From Pyrenochaeta sp. MPI-SDFR-AT-0127 (taxonomy: Eukaryota; Ascomycota; Dothideomycetes; Pleosporales; Cucurbitariaceae), in assembly GCA_020747015.1 (NCBI GenBank), contig JAGTJM010000032.1, positions 1 through 64,000 of the forward strand: a DNA stretch of 64,000 nucleotides, given 5' to 3'. Positions 10,601-24,600 of the stretch are shown piece after piece (position 1 is the stretch's first letter; each line of letters begins with the position of its first letter). A program made the position numbers and the translations under genes. The notes under the pieces were generated by a model, which had not been told where the DNA came from, ran no database searches, and was given only the letters and a program-made list of their open reading frames with translations.

Positions 10601-13600
10601 TGTTGTAAAAGCTTTTCGGACCAGTGATTGACGGAAAGGAGGGGAGATGAGGTTCGTCCTTCATCCTTTCCTGCCCACCATCCCTCGAATGCTCCGAAAA
10701 TAAAATTGTAGAATAATTGATCCTGGGTAATCTCCATTAGGATAAACTTGCCACCTGGACGAAGCAGTGCGGCAGCATTGGATACTGCTGAGGAAATAGA
10801 TCTCGTCGCATGGATGACATTAGACGCGATGACGATATCGTAACTCCCAGGCTGGAAACCCTGACTGGTTGGGTCATCTTCAATGTTGAGTACTTGATAA
10901 GACATGATGCCTTCGAAGTCGGCTAAAACTCCCTTGGCTGCATCGAAGAATCCGGCTGAGATGTCCGTGAAGACATATTGAGAAGCCATCATTCGACCCG
11001 AGCTTTGGAGAGCTGCTAAAATGGGCAATGACGCAGATGCACTACCTGCGCCAATTTCGAGCACTTTCAATTGAGGGCGTTGACGACCATATTCAGCGCA
11101 ATAAGCTGCGATTTGTGCATAACAACGTCGACAACGCTCTTCTGAATATATGCGCCCAAGAAGATTGTCCTCAAGAAGTAACGAAATTGGTTGTACTGTG
11201 CCCTTCAATAGACTGATAAGATTCGGGCCAAAACGGGAGATGGCTGCAAAAGCGGGGTCTCCGTCTTCCACTAAAGTCTCATTGCTGACATCATGTGCAT
11301 CGAAGGTCGACATAATTTCCTGCATCCACGTGAACCAGAGCTTTTGAAAGCCGTCGGGAATTTCCTTGGCTGAGACTTCATTTAGTGCATGCCGTATATA
11401 GGAGGCGGCAAGTGAATCCAGTTTTTGGTTCTTTTTCAATATGTTCCCACTGCCTACAGTTGACCCACAAATACGCTGTATATGTTTTTTAGAGGTGTAG
11501 TCCATATGGGTCACCCAATTCAAGGAGTGGCAAAGCCCGCGCTCACTTTGGGTTGGCAGTAGCATATCGCTAACCCGTGTGGCTCTGACTCCTGATGCCG
11601 AGATGACAGCTTCAGTCGCGCATGGTTCATCCGTGAAAACTTCTACGTCGAAAGAAAGGCCTGCAGTTGTTTTTCGGGAATAGCAAACGAGATCTGTAGC
11701 TGCCAAACCTACACTATGACCAGAGATGACAAGCTCTTCGATGAATGTGGGAACAACAGTCGCGTTGAAACCATCCTGTGCTGTCAAAATTGCGTAGAGG
11801 CCGTGGAATAAACAGCTGTCCAGGAGTGCGGGGTGAATCCAGTATGCATCTCTCTCTTTCCCTGTTGGACTACTTACGATGCTTGGTGGCCTGATAGTGG
11901 CGACGGAACTCGTGCTTGTCCTTTGAATGCTCGCAAGATTGTTGAAAGGATGGCCCCAGTCAAGGCCTAGTTGCTTGCTTGTATAGTAGAACTTTTCTGC
12001 TTTGATCTTTTTGGCATCCCGAGGTAGCTGAGTGTGAGAATTGTCGCTACATATTGTCGTCTGGAGCGCTTCATCAGGTTTCTGATCCACAGCTAGTTCA
12101 ACGCTTATTAGAGCACGACAGTGCTCCGTCCAATTGTTGTTATCTGTGACGCTGAAGATTCGCAGCTCCTGCCACGATTTGGAGGAGGTCCTGGCAGATA
12201 GTGTCTCGGGTCGAAGGCTCAAAGTAAGCTCAACATTTTTCTTGTCATCAGACAAAACGAGTGCTTGGCCCAGGCTGATGTTGCGGAATCTAACTTGCTC
12301 AATTCGTGCCCCAGGGCTTTTGTCCAACACACTCTGCTGTATCGCCTCAATGCCCATAGCGATGTAACCTGCGCCTGGGAAGACGACTTGGCCCTGAACC
12401 ACGTGACCTCGAAGCCAGGGAACTTCCTCAAGGCGCAAGTAGCGGCGCCATTTCGGCTCGACAGAGTTTGAATCTGGTGAAAGAACGCCTAATAGCTCGT
12501 GCGGAAGGTTACTTCTCTGTCTGTACATTTTGGACAGCCGACTTTCGTGCCAATAAGATTTGCTGTGATCGAACGGATAGGAAGGTAGGTCGATAAGAAG
12601 GGATGGGCTCTTTCTGGTGCGTCCTGTGTTTGCGAGTTTAATATCGACTTTAACTCCTGCCATGAAAAGCGATCGAAGAGCACCAAGTATGGCAAAGTCG
12701 GCCCTAGCACCTCTTTTCAAGCTACCAACATAGATCATCTTGCTTGTATTCTGGAGAGTCCGCAATGTCTGCTTGATTGGTCCTTCCAGCTGCGTGTGTG
12801 CACCTATCTCCTGGACGATATCAACTCGCGAGGCCCCTCGTTGTGTGGTCAGCATCTTCTTCAGCGCAGCTGAGAACAGTACTGGGGATACGAGGTTGCG
12901 GACCCAGTAGTCTTTGCCCATGTCACTTGAGCTAATTTCTTTGCCACTTAGTGAGGAGATCATAATGGTTGACGAATCCCCCTCAAGATACTTGATACCT
13001 TCCAGTGATTCAGCGTATTCTTCTTGAATTTGGAGCATCTGGTGGGAGTGATAAGCTGCGCCACCTGTCCTCAGCTTTCGATTGAACAAACTCCGCTGCT
13101 CCAACTCTTTCTGCAAATCGTCAACTAAGTCTTCATCTCCAGAAACCGTAATACTGGATGGACTGTTGTAGCACGCTATTTTCAGCCTCTTCAACGATGG
13201 ATCTACCAGAGGTAGGATATTTTCAATCACCTCTGGTGCCGCTCCAACGGCCATCATAGCACCTGAACGGTGGTCTGTTCTTCCTAAAAGCACGCTTGTC
13301 AGGCGCCCTCGGTGATATGATATACACATTGCGTCCTCAAAAGAAATGAGTTTCGCGCTGTAAGCAGCCGCAATCTCCCCACTCGAATGTCCCACAACCA
13401 AGACAGGGGTAACTCCAAGTTTCTCCATCACGTCTACTAGGGCAAGCTGAACCGCTGTAGATAACGACTGGGCGATCTCGGGTTCACTAACTCGAGAGTC
13501 TTTCTCTGAACGCTTAAGTTCAGTAACCACGTCCCAAGAGCAGCCCAGGTGCGCCAGACACTGCCCTGCGCGAGTAAGAGATTCTGTAAATGTAGGCCAC

Positions 13601-15549
13601 GAACCAAGCAGTTCACGGCCCATATTGTAATACTGAGCCCCTTGGCCGCTAAACACAAACGCAATCCGTGGCTCGGCTCGCAAGTTTTGACGCGCCAATG
13701 ACGTCTGACTACTTACCTGGAGCTGACTTATAAGCTCGGCGGTATCTGCTGCAATAGCGGCTGAGCGATACTCGAACAAGGAGCGACAGCTCAAAGTGTA
13801 CGCAAGGTTATCTAAAACATCTTCAGAGTTACTACGATTCGTGGTAGCTTCCAAGTACTCCAACAGATTTGAGGCCATAGATTTGTGCGACAACTCAGTA
13901 GCTGCACTCAGTACAAAGATTCGCGGCGATTGCGTCATCTCTGGGGCCTTGAGTTGACCTGCATTGTTTACCTCCGCTGGAGTTGAGTCAAGTATCACGT
14001 GAGCATTCGTACCGCCGTATCCAAAGCTGAAACGTGCTGGTAAGCAAATGTGGACCTGATAATGTAAACTCGGAAGACCTACCTGTTGACTGAGATGCGT
14101 TGTAATTTTTTTTTCTCAGGTTGAAGAGGAATCTGTTGTAGACATCAACATCATGATTCCAAATCTATATCAGGTCATAAAACTCACTCTTAACCCTAGA
14201 TCTTGAAGTCGGATGTTTTCGTTGGCTTCTCGAAAGTTGACTTGTGGGGGTATGATTCCTTTTTCGAGCATAAGAACAGCCTTGATAAGAGCTGTTAAGC
14301 CTGCTGCACTTTCGAGATGTCCAATATTGCCTTTGATGGATCCCATAGGGAGGCAGCCGTCAGCTGGGTTTCGTTGAGAAAACGCTTGAGCGATGGCCTT
14401 TGCTTCGATAGGATCACCAATCCTGGTTCCAGTACCGTGCGCTTCGACATAATCGGCGCTGACCGATAGACCTATTTGTGCGTATGCCTTCCTGATTGCC
14501 TCGAGTTGAGCTTGTGAGCTTGGCACACTGATACCAGGAGTTCTGCCATCTTGATTAACGACGGAATTACGGATCACAGCACGAATCGGTGCTCCACGTT
14601 TCAATGCCGTTGAAAGGGGCTCGAGGACGACGCCTGAACAGCCTTCGCCCCTTCCATAACCATTTGCTCTACTGTCGAATGGAAACGAGCGACCTTCGTT
14701 CGAAAACATCTTCAGACGGCTCTGGTAAGTATACCTTTGCGGATCAAGAGTAAGATTGACGCCAGCCACGAAGCCCCGGCTAGTTTCGCCACTTCGCAGA
14801 CTTTGGACCGCTTGATGTAGAGCTACCAAGCTTGCTGAACAGCCGGTATCAAGGGTGAAGCTGGGTCCTTTCAGGTTGAAATAATACGATAGTCTATTGG
14901 ATGAAATTGCGGGTCCAGTTCCAGTGGTCATATACACAGGTGGGAGCTCGGTATCTCTGGTGAGAATTTCGTGGTAATCTGATGTCCACTGTCCAACATA
15001 CACGCCGGTATCCGAACCCCAAAGCTCTTCCTTTGTTATGCCTGCGTTTTCAAAAGCTTCATATGCAATTTCCATGAGTAATCTTTGTTGGGGGTCGATC
15101 GCCTACAATTTGTCACCATGCGTTCTTGTGTCATTCAACTCTAACATTTGACTTACACTAGCTTCCACGGGATGAACTCCAAACAGAGTAGCATCGAATG
15201 CCCCAATGTCTCCTTTCAAAAAATGGCCTCCATTGGTATTTGTCTGCTCAAAAAATAAGTCAATTCAATCATTCGTTCCATTGATTTCTATGAGTGAAAA
15301 TCATCTACTTACAGTACCAGTCTTGTGGTTCGCCGGATCTGGACTGCGAAATCCAAGGTCATTGAAACGTTCTTTTGGAAATGGACTCCATGCAGAGCCA
15401 CCGGCTTCCAGAAGTTCCCATAGCTTCCGTGCGTTAACAGCACTCCCAGGGAGTCTACAACTCAGGCCGACGACTGCGATGGGCTCCAAAGCATCTACGT
15501 TTGAAGATACAGGCTGATGAGAAAGGGAGTCTCCGTTGCGATGATCCAT
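7664..15549 (-). CDS. Highly reducing type I polyketide synthase, KS-AT-DH-MT-ER-KR-ACP
   Basis: Seven exons (15549-15313, 15243-15157, 15102-14188, 14132-14083, 14026-8917, 8855-8544, 8488-7664) sum to 7536 nt, 2511 residues; the six introns are 54-69 nt. Domain marks in order: KS with DTGCSAS (Cys196), EAHGTGT and NIGHLES; AT with GHSSGE (Ser about 644); DH with the HxxxGxxxxP motif HVVQGQVVFP near 970; C-methyltransferase with LEIGAGS near 1418; ER with HSAAGAVGQAS near 1946; KR with IGGLGGLG near 2150; ACP with GVDSL near 2463. Every reductive domain looks intact, so it should make a fully reduced, possibly alpha-methylated chain. The KR catalytic loop reads SNYATAC, with Cys where Asn is usual. 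There is no terminal thioesterase or reductase, which fits the separate thioesterase gene next door. The ATG at 15549 is the only in-frame ATG upstream of KS. Family call very firm; chain length and pattern unknown. Confidence 0.95.
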
Positions 15550-16523
15550 ATTGGAATTAGACAATTGAAGACTAGTACTGAAGTTCCAAATTTGTGTGGG
15601 ATTCTTCGGAGTTGAGCTAATGTTATTGGAAGTGTTGAACGTTCGCAAACCACCGCCTGCCTTCACTCATTTTATGGTTGCAAGATATTCATTACAGTCT
15701 GAGTCAGCCAGTAGTTGTTCGAATACTTCCGTTATAATTTTCGCGCTACAGGCTCAGCGAGCTCTCAGCAGTGATGCATAGCCGGAGGACTTCTCGAAGC
15801 CATAGCCAGGTATCATCGCGTTGATGCTGGTCTCCACTCAGGGTCCGGGTGGACGCTAAAGATGACCCCATGCCTTCAGCGGTAGTGGCCCCGACCCGAG
15901 AGCACTAGTGATCCCGGCCCGTTCCTTCGCGGTTCCAGGATTAAAGTGGAGCACCCCTGCTTCCGCGGTCAACGCCGTATCCAAAAACCTCGGGTGAAAA
16001 CCACCTACACTTCCCGGCCCTTTTAAATGTGGTCCTTCCTCGCCTCTAGTGTCGAACTAATTTCTCACGTAAGGTTTGTGGATCAGAGCCATGGGGTCAC
16101 AAGATTGTACTGTTTGCACCGAGAGCGAATCCACAAGTATGCTTACAGTCAAGAGCCAAGAATGCGTAATCTGATTGAAGTCTTGTTTCCGTGACCCACA
16201 TACCAGGAAGAAAAATCGCTCCATCGATGGTCGGTTTTTTGTGAGGTGCGTTCAGGGTCAACGCCAGGTGTTCAGAGTCAATAGACATTTAGCCGGGAAA
16301 CCCCGTACTAGCCAGTCAGGCCAAGATATTGTTTCAACGAAAATCTATTTCCTCTTTTCTATCAACTATGTAGATCTATGATTGACAGAATTGATTGAGA
16401 TGAAATTCAGAATGTGGAAGTATTCAGTAGCATCAGAACAAATCTGGTGTGAATGTGGCTTCGCTACCAGTTGTTGCTGTAATACGGCGACCAGAGTACT
16501 TTCACTGACTCCTGTTACCACTT
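15550..16523. promoter_or_regulatory. PKS upstream region and thioesterase 3' flank
   Basis: About 970 nt with no supported gene. It holds the PKS promoter next to 15549 and the 3' end of the thioesterase gene. Short frames at 15596-15781 and 16097-16381 overlap on both strands and match no family. The stretch 15830-16040 is visibly more GC-rich than its flanks. No operator could be assigned with confidence. Confidence 0.4.
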
Positions 16524-17449
16524 TCAAAGACTCATTTCAAGAATAACGCAAGCTTCTCCAAGGATAGATGCAAGGTAATCAACCTACAGCAGTCCGAGTT
16601 AGCTACACTGAATGCAAAATATCACATTATAGCAGGAGACGCTTACATTCTCATCTTCGAAAATACTGAAGTGATGGCCCGGAACAGTATATGCTACAGT
16701 TATCCAGCGGTCTCCAAGATGATCCCAGCCGAGCATCGGAGGGATCACAGTGTTTTGGCGCGATGGGACAGGATCTCTCGCTTTGACCAGCACAAGAGGT
16801 GCAGGAGGATTCAAATTGGCTTTTCGCAGTGCTCCAGAGTTTGAGGCGATTTTGCGATGGCCCAACTCGCTGTGTCTCGGCACATCTGGTGTCCACATTG
16901 CTGATACATATGATTTCGCGACACTTGTTGCTTCCAGGATGAGCTTGGCCGCCTTTCTTTGTTCAAAAAAAGACACAGTGCCTTTGAAACACAAATCCTG
17001 TGGTTCTACCGTAATGTTTTGCTCGTTGAGAAGGCCTGGGAAAATACTTTCAATCATCACAACGCCTATAACATTTATGTCTGGATCTTGGGCGAAAATG
17101 TGCGACATCTCCATGGAGATGAGTCCTCCCATTGACCATCCTATTGATGGTCAGTCAACAAAATTCGGACCAATCGGGTTACGCCATACGAACCTCCCAA
17201 AATGATATCCCCCTGAGGGAAGACATCCTGGATTATTTGGCAATAGAGCTCTGCCATTGCTTGAATTCCGCCAATCCAGGTTCCATCTTCTTGAACCTTG
17301 AGATTCTCGATTGCCCATGTATCTCGACCAAGGTCACCTAAGCGGCTGTAGCTACCAACACTTCCGCTCCCATCATGTACGAGAAAGAGTGGCATTGACG
17401 AGCCATGTAGTTGCTGCCGTTGAAGGAGGATGATGTTTGCGTCCTCCAT
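16524..17449 (-). CDS. Stand-alone thioesterase (alpha/beta hydrolase, TE type)
   Basis: Three exons (17449-17194, 17140-16647, 16583-16524) give 810 nt, 269 residues, typical of PKS/NRPS-associated thioesterases. The nucleophile motif GGWSMGG (Ser88) only forms when the first 53-nt intron (GTTCGT...ATAG) is removed. An Asp in LVKARDPVP and the His in PGHHFSIF complete a plausible triad. A second 62-nt intron (GTAAGC...GTAG) replaces an unlikely 28-residue tail with a short helical end. The start ATG sits in a good context (CAGACAATGG). It lies between the PKS, which has no release domain, and the NRPS, so its likely role is to free the finished polyketide as an acid for the ligase. The alternative is an editing role. 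Family call firm; the third exon is less certain. Confidence 0.88.
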
Positions 17450-18661
17450 TGTCTGCTCAGGAAGGTGTGGACTTAGTCAGCCGCTTGTTCAACTTCAATA
17501 TTATGCGCCTTTGCTGTGCTCAACTCGTGAATGAAATTGATTCAAAGTTTTTATGAAGGACTTACTAACAAACATTCATGCTACTCTTACAGTGGAGTCC
17601 GAAAGGCGTTCTGACAGGCGTAAGGTGGCAACGTAAGCTTCCCTAATCTTGCTTCGCTTGAAATTTTGGCGTCTTGAAGGCCTAGACTATGTTGTGGATC
17701 AACGTTGTTGCCTCACGTTACAGAGTAGTGCGAATGGAGTGAATCGTGCCATTACGTTTAAACACGCGATTCTGGCGCGGGTGGCCCAAATGCAGAGCCT
17801 GAGGCGTACACCAATGGCCGCCATAGCTTGACGGGTTCTTCGCCAAAGTAGTCCGGATGTCATTATAGTCCTTGTCAACGGTATACAGCACGTCTGACTG
17901 TTCTACTAACAAGGGCCCACGTGCGACTGAAAAGTCTTGCTGACTGACCCCGAAGTTCCTGCGAGATTACCACCGGACGATGGGAAGCCGCTTTGAGATC
18001 CTTCGCAAAGATTTCTTAAGGATTTAGTGCTTATTAGCTTTATTCGGATCGGAGGGCTTCCTGACCAGGAAAGTGGGGCGCGTGGAGGTGGGTGAGGTGG
18101 TAATACTGAGACTTTGCGATCCGGGATTATTCGATTAAGCCGCGACAAGTAAGTATTCCACATAAAGGGTATCATTTGCTCGTTGGTATATCTGCAAGGC
18201 GATTACGGATGCGACCATGTTGGCTTAGCATGGGTTGGCCCGCAGACGTGAGATATTTGGTCTGTGCCAAGCTTGCGATGACCCGCTTTTCAGAAGGACC
18301 TCCCACATCTTCAGTGGGTCCGCTGTGACGCGATATTGACAGATTGAAAAATAGGCACAGTGCCGACAATTAATCCGGCTCGTGCAGTAGTTCCCCGTGA
18401 AAGGAAATGTGGAATTCCTCAACAGCTAAGATCACAGTAGAATAGACCCATGCCATTACGTTAACAAACTTGACAAACACGGAAGTCATCGAAAGCTATA
18501 ACGCCTAGATCTTGGTTCCTTGTATTCTGGCCTTTCAAGGTCAAATTCATTATACAATTTACACGCATCGCGTTTCGTTCTACATAACTGTTCCCGGTAT
18601 TGGAAGAGCACCGACCCGTACTATATCCCACGGTTCCCTAATTAAAAAGCCTTTGTCCACA
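17450..18661. promoter_or_regulatory. Divergent promoter region, thioesterase (-) and NRPS (+)
   Basis: 1.2 kb between two divergently transcribed cluster genes, so it must carry both start regions. No frame in it looks coding: the candidates at 17649-17912, 17906-18175 and 18172-18422 overlap on both strands and have no family marks. Many cluster-specific Zn2Cys6 regulators bind CGG/CCG half-sites; several isolated CGG/CCG triplets occur, but I see no clear paired palindrome. The NRPS start is marked by CCACAATGG. Confidence 0.45.
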
Positions 18662-21600
18662 ATGGAGAGCAAAATGCGCCAGATTTGCGCGAAAGCGCTT
18701 GGGAAAGAAGTTGAGGATCTTGATACGACGAGGTCTTTTTTGGCTCTTGGAGGAGATTCACTTAGTGCAGTACGAGTGATAGCGGCTTGCGAAGAGATTG
18801 GCGTTCGGATTACAGTGGCCGACATTTTTGGCAGTAGCAGTATCTCGGAGCTCTGGAACGACAACATACAGGCGAGGACAGATTCTCCGACCAAACCAAT
18901 TTTGCAAATGACACCGGCTCAACAATTGCATGTCCGAATGCGCAGCCTAGTGTTCACAACATTGTCTTTGGGAAAGAACGCTTCACCCTATGATATATAT
19001 ATCGCCATGACCGCGATTGTGAAACGCCATATTATACTACGTACACAGTTGCCAGACATTGGAGAGTTAGCGTACAACATTACCTTCAACACTGAAGATG
19101 CTCTGCACTTTCTTGTGCGCACACTCTCGACACCAGATTCTATACAAGCAGATCTTCGTGCCTTTATCGACGGCCTATGCTTAATGAAAGGCCCAATCTT
19201 TGGTGGAATTTTGTTCAAGTCCGATCGAGAGCTGCCGCAGCTGGTGCTGGCTTGCCATCGTGCATTTATGGATATTTCTTCCTGGCACTCTATAGTTGAA
19301 GATCTCAAGGAATCTCTTCGTGAGGAAAGTAAAGCGACTGGTATTCGAGCAATCCAGAACGATTCGAATGAGCCAGCCGCTGACTTAAACACTGCTCTGG
19401 GGCGGCAGGCCCTCGAGCGGGAAGTGGGCCACCTCGAACCAGACATGTTGGACGAAAATTTCGAGGCAGTTAATCTTGTCATTGGCCCAGACATGACAGA
19501 TCGCTTGTTGCACAGCCCAGGTCATGATGCTTTGCGCACGAACGCATCGGATGTCTTACACTCCGTAGTGCTGCTCGCTCTGAAATCTGCTGCCATCCAC
19601 GACAAGGAGTCCATTGACATGTACATCGTGAGAAATGCTGGTTTGAACCTCAATACACGCAAAATCGGTTGCCACGATACTTTGTGGCATCTCAAAGGCG
19701 ATACATCTGGCAAGCTGGACGGTATTCAAGTCCTGCGAAATATCAAAGACGCAACCCGCGGATACTCCGTCGAGACACGCGATAAGAATGTGCTTGTATT
19801 AGCCCCCGATTTTTCGAGCTTTTCTCAACAAGCGGGAGGATGGAAAATTGTGGTCGATACGTGCGCAATCGCGGAGGAGAGGACCAGAGAACTTTATGCT
19901 GAAAGACATACGTTGTTTTCCCAACATGCGCAGGACTTTTCATCTGAGAAATGCTTGTATATGACCACCCAACTCGATAACAACTGCATCTCATGCAAGT
20001 TTTCCACCAACGATAAGAGTCGTGGGCTACTGCATTTAGCGGAGTTCACCAGTCATTTCAAAAGAGAGTTGCATGAGCTATTATCAAGCCTGAGCCTTGA
20101 CCATGCGATTCCCACGTTCAGCGACTTCGGGATAGCAAACATGTCATATCTGGAGCTGGAAACCTGGGTGAAAAGGAATCTGTCACAAGTGGCTAGCAGG
20201 CCGATCAAGGATATCGAGAAAGTCATTCCATGCTCATACATGCAACGAGATCTTTTGACCAGCCAGCAAGTCGATCCAAGAAAGTATCAATGTGCCTTCA
20301 CTTTGAAATTTTCAACCACCAAACCCGGCTCTATGAACGCAAGCAGACTAGCATCGAGCTGGAAGCAAGTGGTCAACCGTCATGAAACGCTGAGGACTGT
20401 CTTCATCAACTCCATTCCTGGTAATGAAGGGTTTGCAGGCATAGTACTAAAAAATGCGAACCCGGAAGTTCAAATTTTCGAAGGCCAAGAGCACCTTGCC
20501 AAACCACCGTTTGGTTCACCGCAGGTTGGAGTATTCGATCTCTTCAAGCCCCAGCATCGACTGTTTCTCATCCAGAGCAAACCCGAGGAAGTTCATATAC
20601 GGCTAGATATTTCTCATGCTCTTATGGATGGACAGTCTGGAGAAGTTATTTTACGGGATCTTTACTTGGCATACTACCAAGAGGCATACACTCAAAACGT
20701 ACTTCCTTATGAAGATTTTGTTGCATATGAAAATCGGCTGAGGTCCAATGCAAGTTCACATTATTGGTCAGAGTATTTGCGGGGCGCGGAGCCAACAAAC
20801 ATACCATCAGAAGCGCCGGATTTACTGAGTGCTGGGTCTTTCAGGTTCCAATTTGGGCTCGATAAAGTCGCAGTAGCTAGTATATGCGCAGCCCACAACG
20901 TCACACTCTCCAGCATTTGTCACCTAGCTTGGGCCATGGTGCTACGGATGGTTTCTGGGTCAGATACTGTCTTGTTCTCTTATGTCATATCGGGAAGAGA
21001 TGCCCCTCTGCGCGGGATCGGGCACACCATTGGAGCATTTGTCAAGTCCTTGGTATGCCGCGTCGACTTTTCCAGGCATTCGAGAGTGAATGAATTGCTA
21101 CAAAAGGTTGTCGCAGATTTTTTACATGGCCTGGCCTTCCAGCACTTAGAAATGGCGGGAACTGGTGAAGGAGTGACCAATTCTGCCCGAAAATGGGGTA
21201 ACACAACAATGTCGTTCCAGCACAAAACAATAGGGGCAGATTTTGCTTCCAAAGGGGTCCAAGTCGAAATTGAAGAGGTGGTCAATCCTGTCGATGTGAG
21301 TTGTCTTAAAATTGTGTCTACAGCTTGCCCAAGACTGACGAAGTTATAGTACGACATTCGCGTCAATGTTGAGACAGATGACGAAGGATTGAACATAGAT
21401 TTAGGGTACTGGGCTGAGAGCATGAAAGATGACGTAATGATCATGGGGAAGTTGTTCGAGACGAGCGTGTTGCAAATCCTTGAAGGGATGAGCAAGCCCA
21501 TCTCCGACCTGGTGTTCGTAAACGAAAAAGATATTGCGCGAATCAGTACATGGAATGCTACGCTGCCAAAGACCCTGCAGCGATGTATTCATGATATGGT

Positions 21601-24600
21601 CCGCGAGCGGTGCGAGAGCCAATCGAAGGACGCTGTCGCGATTCGTGCCTGGGATGGCGAACTAACGTATTATGCGCTATGGGACCAGGCACAGCAGGTA
21701 GCTCAATACCTGATCAGACATGTTGGACCCGAAGTGAAGGTAGGTTTGTGCATGGACAAGTCCCGATGGGCTGTGGTCTCCATGTTAGCTATCCTCTTAG
21801 CAGGTGGCGTCGTGGTCCCTTTAGGGACACAGCACCCACGAGCTAGACTTGAGGGCATAATTAAAGACACCGGTATGAAGGTCATCCTAGTGGACCAAAC
21901 ACAAGCGCATCGGCTGGCTAGGTTGGCACCACATCTTATTTCCGTGAGCGACTCATGGCTAGGGAGTATGTCAACAATCGCCACACCGAACATTGCTGTG
22001 CCATGCACAGCGGTGGCTCCAGAGAATGCGGCTTGGGTCATATACACCTCTGGCAGTACGGGCACACCGAAGGGAGTGGTCTTAGAGCATTCTGCCCTGG
22101 CTACCAGTCTTCAAATTCAAAGTCAGAGGTATGGTATCGGACCTCAGACGCGTCTTCTGCAGTTTGCAGCCTTTACCTTTGATGTCAGCATCTCTGACGT
22201 TATGATGACTCTCATATCTGGTGGCTGCGTCTGTTTGATCTCAGAGGATGACCGTATGAATCGCTTAGCCGAGGCAATGAGGGAATTCGAGGTAAACTTT
22301 AGCAACCTTACGCCTACGGTGGTCCAGTTGCTTACGCCAGTTCTCGTTCCTTCTCTCCGAACCTTATTGATAGGCGGTGAACCTCTACCAGCAGCTATTG
22401 TGGACACTTGGGCGCGCCATGCCACTATTCTAAACTCCTATGGTGTATCGGAGAGCTCGGTTCATTCTGCGTGTAGTAGGCCAATCACAGATCCCAAGGA
22501 TGTATCCTTGATTGGGTTGCCAATTTCAGGAAATTTCTGGGTGACTGATCCCGTTGACTACCACCAGCTTTCTCCTGTCGGCGTGGTCGGTGAACTGCTG
22601 CTAGAAGGGCCTTCTCTTGCCCGTGAGTATTTGAATGACCCATCAAAGACAGCGGCAGCCTTCGTCACAGACCCAGCCTGGCTAACCAGGCTGGGGTTCA
22701 CGCCAGGGCGGCGATTCTACCGTACCGGGGACCTTGTGCGCCAGAACGATGACGGTTCCATCACCTATATTGGCCGTCGAGACGCACAGATTAAGATCCG
22801 TGGCCAAAGAGTTGAGATTGGTGAGATTGAACATCACATCTGTCAGTATCCAGCAACAAGCGAAGCTGCCGTAGTGTACGCCAAAGAGGGTATGCATGCT
22901 CAGAAGCTTGTCGCTTTCCTGAGTCTCCAGGACTACAATACGTCTCAGAAACGCCCGTCTGAGGTGATAACAGTCGATGCGGAGGTCCGCACGGCGATGT
23001 CGTTTCACTTGGAGGAGATCCAGCGTTCGCTTTACGAGCGATTGATGCCGTATATGGTCCCAACTCTTTGGATACTCGTCAAGGCGCTCCCGCTCAATCC
23101 ATCGGGCAAGATTGATCGCCGGCAGCTGCTCTGGTGGCTGACCACCACAGATGCCGCTGAACTCGACGACTTGGCCCCAACCAGCGAAGTGGTGGAAGCT
23201 ATAGAGATGTCCATGACTCGGTTAGAGCGCGAGCTTCGCGAAGTATGGAGCCAAGTTCTCAATGTTCCCATTGCTAAAGTCATGCTCAATCGGTCTTTCA
23301 TGAGCCTCGGGGGAGACTCTATCACCGCAATGCAGGTAGTGTCGCAATGTCGTGGACGCCATATTATCCTCACCGTTCGTGATGTGCTTCAATGCCAATC
23401 CATAACTCAACTCACCCTACGTGCGAACGAGAAAGCAGATAGCAAGGCCGACCTGGCGCATATTTCCTTTGAGCCATTTGCTCTATCACCGATACAGGAA
23501 CTGTTCTTCAGGGTGAACGCAGCGCACGGGCTAGATACGCAAGGAGAAAACCGCTTTAATCAAAGCGTACTAGTTCGCGTCACAAGACCAGTTGACATTC
23601 ATGCTCTCTCTCGGGCTGTTGAGGTGGTCGTTGCTAAGCACGCCATGCTCCGCGCACGATTTCATGGCACCAGCGTGGAAGGGTGGCGACAGACTATAGA
23701 CGACAAGCTGGTCGGGTCGTATCACCTCCGGGTCCATCGGTTTCAACAGGACGCTGAATTGATCGACATCCTGACATCTGCGCAGGCGTCACTCGACCTG
23801 AGAAAGGGACCCGTTTTCGCCGTACACGTGCTCCAGCGGTCTGAGGTTCAAATGTTGTTCCTCGTTGCTCATCATCTGGTCGTTGATCTCGTATCATGGC
23901 GGATCATTCTCAATGATCTCACTGAGGTCTTAGAGAAGCAGTCTTTATCGGTGGCTAAGAGTCTCTCATTCCAAACGTGGTGCCGAATACAGGGAGATAT
24001 ACAGCCCTCTCAACTAGAACCGTCGCAAGTCCTACCGTACAAGGTCCCGACTCCCAAGTGGTCATATTGGGGTCTTGAGTGTGGCGTTTCCATTGAGGAA
24101 CACCGCGAGGAACGCGAGGTCTGGCTCGATGAACACACAACATCCCTCCTGCTCGGCTCATGTCATAATGCTATGCGCACTGAGACTATTGAAGTTTTTT
24201 TAGCCGCACTATTCCATTCTTTCCACTGCGCATTCCCGGACCGAGAAGTGCCTGCAGTGTTCAATGAGGGCCATGGCCGAGAACCTTGGAACGACGAAAT
24301 TGAGCTGTCTGCGACGGTGGGGTGGTTCACTACAATAACGCCACTTTCTATTTCGGACGCAGGAACTGATGTGATCGAGATTCTCCGCCAGACCAAAGAC
24401 AGACGTCGAAGCATTCCCGGGAGAGGGTTGCCATACTTCACCTCACGATTCCAGTCTAGCCAAGGCCGAGAGGCATTCAAGGAGCACGACTATCCTGAAA
24501 TTATTTTCAACTACCAGGGTCGATACCAGCAGCTCGAACGAGAAGACAGTCTGTTTGTGTTACAAACTGCGGACAAGAATTGGACATCGACACTCCCCTC

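Noticed and set aside
15550..15666. Longer PKS N-terminus
   Set aside because: The extension begins with GTG and has no conserved sequence; the first ATG is at 15549.
18512..21349. A separate upstream gene of 945 residues ahead of a second 3896-residue NRPS gene
   Set aside because: The upstream frame starts with TTG, ends in a half C domain, and shares phase with the downstream frame. A clean 54-nt GT-AG intron joins them into one NRPS.
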